From Syntrophaceae bacterium (GTDB lineage: Bacteria > Desulfobacterota > Syntrophia > Syntrophales > UBA2185): DNA of 6,873 nt. The notes under the pieces were generated by a model, which was given only the letters and a program-made list of their open reading frames with translations, ran no database searches and had not been told where the DNA came from. Of this stretch, positions 6,503-6,873 are shown in pieces; position 1 is the stretch's first letter, and each line of letters begins with the position of its first letter. Location of the stretch: contig DNUI01000037.1 of the NCBI GenBank assembly GCA_003508565.1, positions 3,824 through 10,696 of the forward strand, in the 5' to 3' direction. The position numbers and the translations under genes were made by a program.

Positions 6503-6841
6503 GAATTATTCTTTAATTATTTCAAGATCTTTTTACGGTCTAAAACCAACGTAAATAAAACGATTTCTTTTTCGGGTCGCGTGGATGGGTTTTTCCGATG
6601 CTGCCGGTTAATATAATTTCCTTCGTTTATCGCCTCCTTGTCCCGGTGGTGCTCAATTGTTCCGACAATTACCCTTTGTAATGGAGCATAAAAATATAGA
6701 ACGGAGAAATAGGAATCAAGGAAAAAAACCGCAAGAAAAGCTGTAAATAATTTTCCTATGATCGGTCGGAAGTTATTCTTGCATCTTCTACCTGCTACTG
6801 TTCAGTGGTGAGTTTTCATAATTACTGATGCTTTTGGATTG
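6503..6841. other. AT-rich intergenic region without a recognisable gene
   Basis: No reading frame on either strand here looks like a protein I know, and no tRNA fold was seen. The one clear local structure is AATTGT-TCCG-ACAATT (6655-6670), a perfect 6-bp inverted repeat with a 4-base spacer that could be an operator. I found no convincing -35/-10 pair for the + strand gene beginning at 6854, although its promoter should lie here. The region separates the diverging csp and downstream genes. Confidence 0.6.
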
Positions 6842-6853
6842 AAAGGAGGTAAC

Positions 6854-6873
6854 ATGGCTATCAGTGGCGCGAG
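6854..6873 (+). CDS. Start of an unidentified protein-coding gene (N-terminal 6 codons)
   Basis: ATG at 6854 opens MAISGA and then runs off the window. The start is convincing because AAAGGAGGT (6842-6850) is an almost perfect anti-16S match at close spacing. The upstream DNA is intergenic and AT-rich. Six residues are too few to name a family. The gene diverges from csp. Confidence 0.7.

Noticed and set aside
6761..6784. Sigma-54-like GG...GC pattern upstream of the 6854 gene
   Set aside because: The GG to GC spacing is 11 bases rather than 10 and flanking consensus bases are missing.
1..6873. CRISPR arrays, tRNA genes, insertion-sequence transposases, or a new defence system
   Set aside because: No regularly spaced direct repeats, tRNA-like folds or transposase motifs were seen. 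RecC is a housekeeping repair subunit here, and the neighbouring genes do not form a recognisable defence cassette.

Overview
The window reads as a chromosomal segment of a Gram-negative anaerobe-type proteobacterium, most like a Desulfobacterota/'deltaproteobacterial' genome (Syntrophus-like). This is inferred from a GTP-type PEP carboxykinase tail, a full-length RecC, a DUF374-type acyltransferase relic and a bacterial RRM protein next to a cold-shock protein. The lineage call is tentative because no rRNA or marker gene is present.

Layout. On the + strand: the 3' end of pckG (1-159), a perfect hairpin (180-210), a complete Nudix hydrolase (284-733), and a complete recC (759-3974) 25 bp behind it. 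No recB or recD follows. Instead 3975-5500 is a gene graveyard: a DUF374 acyltransferase pseudogene on the + strand (frameshift plus central deletion), a ~105-bp inverted-repeat-bounded segment of unknown nature, and an RhlE-type DEAD-box RNA helicase pseudogene on the - strand (three nonsense codons, a 1-base frameshift, C-terminal half missing). Then come two intact small - strand genes for RNA-binding proteins: an RRM protein with a Gly/Arg-rich tail (5674-6003) and a CspA-type cold-shock protein (6127-6327). The window ends in a ~500-bp AT-rich intergenic region and the first codons of a + strand gene with a near-perfect ribosome-binding site (ATG at 6854).

How the parts fit. rhlE, rrm and csp lie in a row on the same strand and all belong to families that remodel RNA in the cold, so the area looks like a former RNA-chaperone cluster from which the helicase has been lost. 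The most interesting signal is the csp leader. A good sigma-70 promoter (TTGACT-N17-TATAAA, 6474-6502) predicts a ~140-nt 5' UTR, and within it sits a 10-bp GC-rich hairpin followed by six T, a textbook intrinsic terminator on the csp strand. This suggests transcription attenuation of csp, possibly relieved by cold or by the Csp protein itself. That mechanism is inference; the promoter, hairpin and T-run are directly visible.
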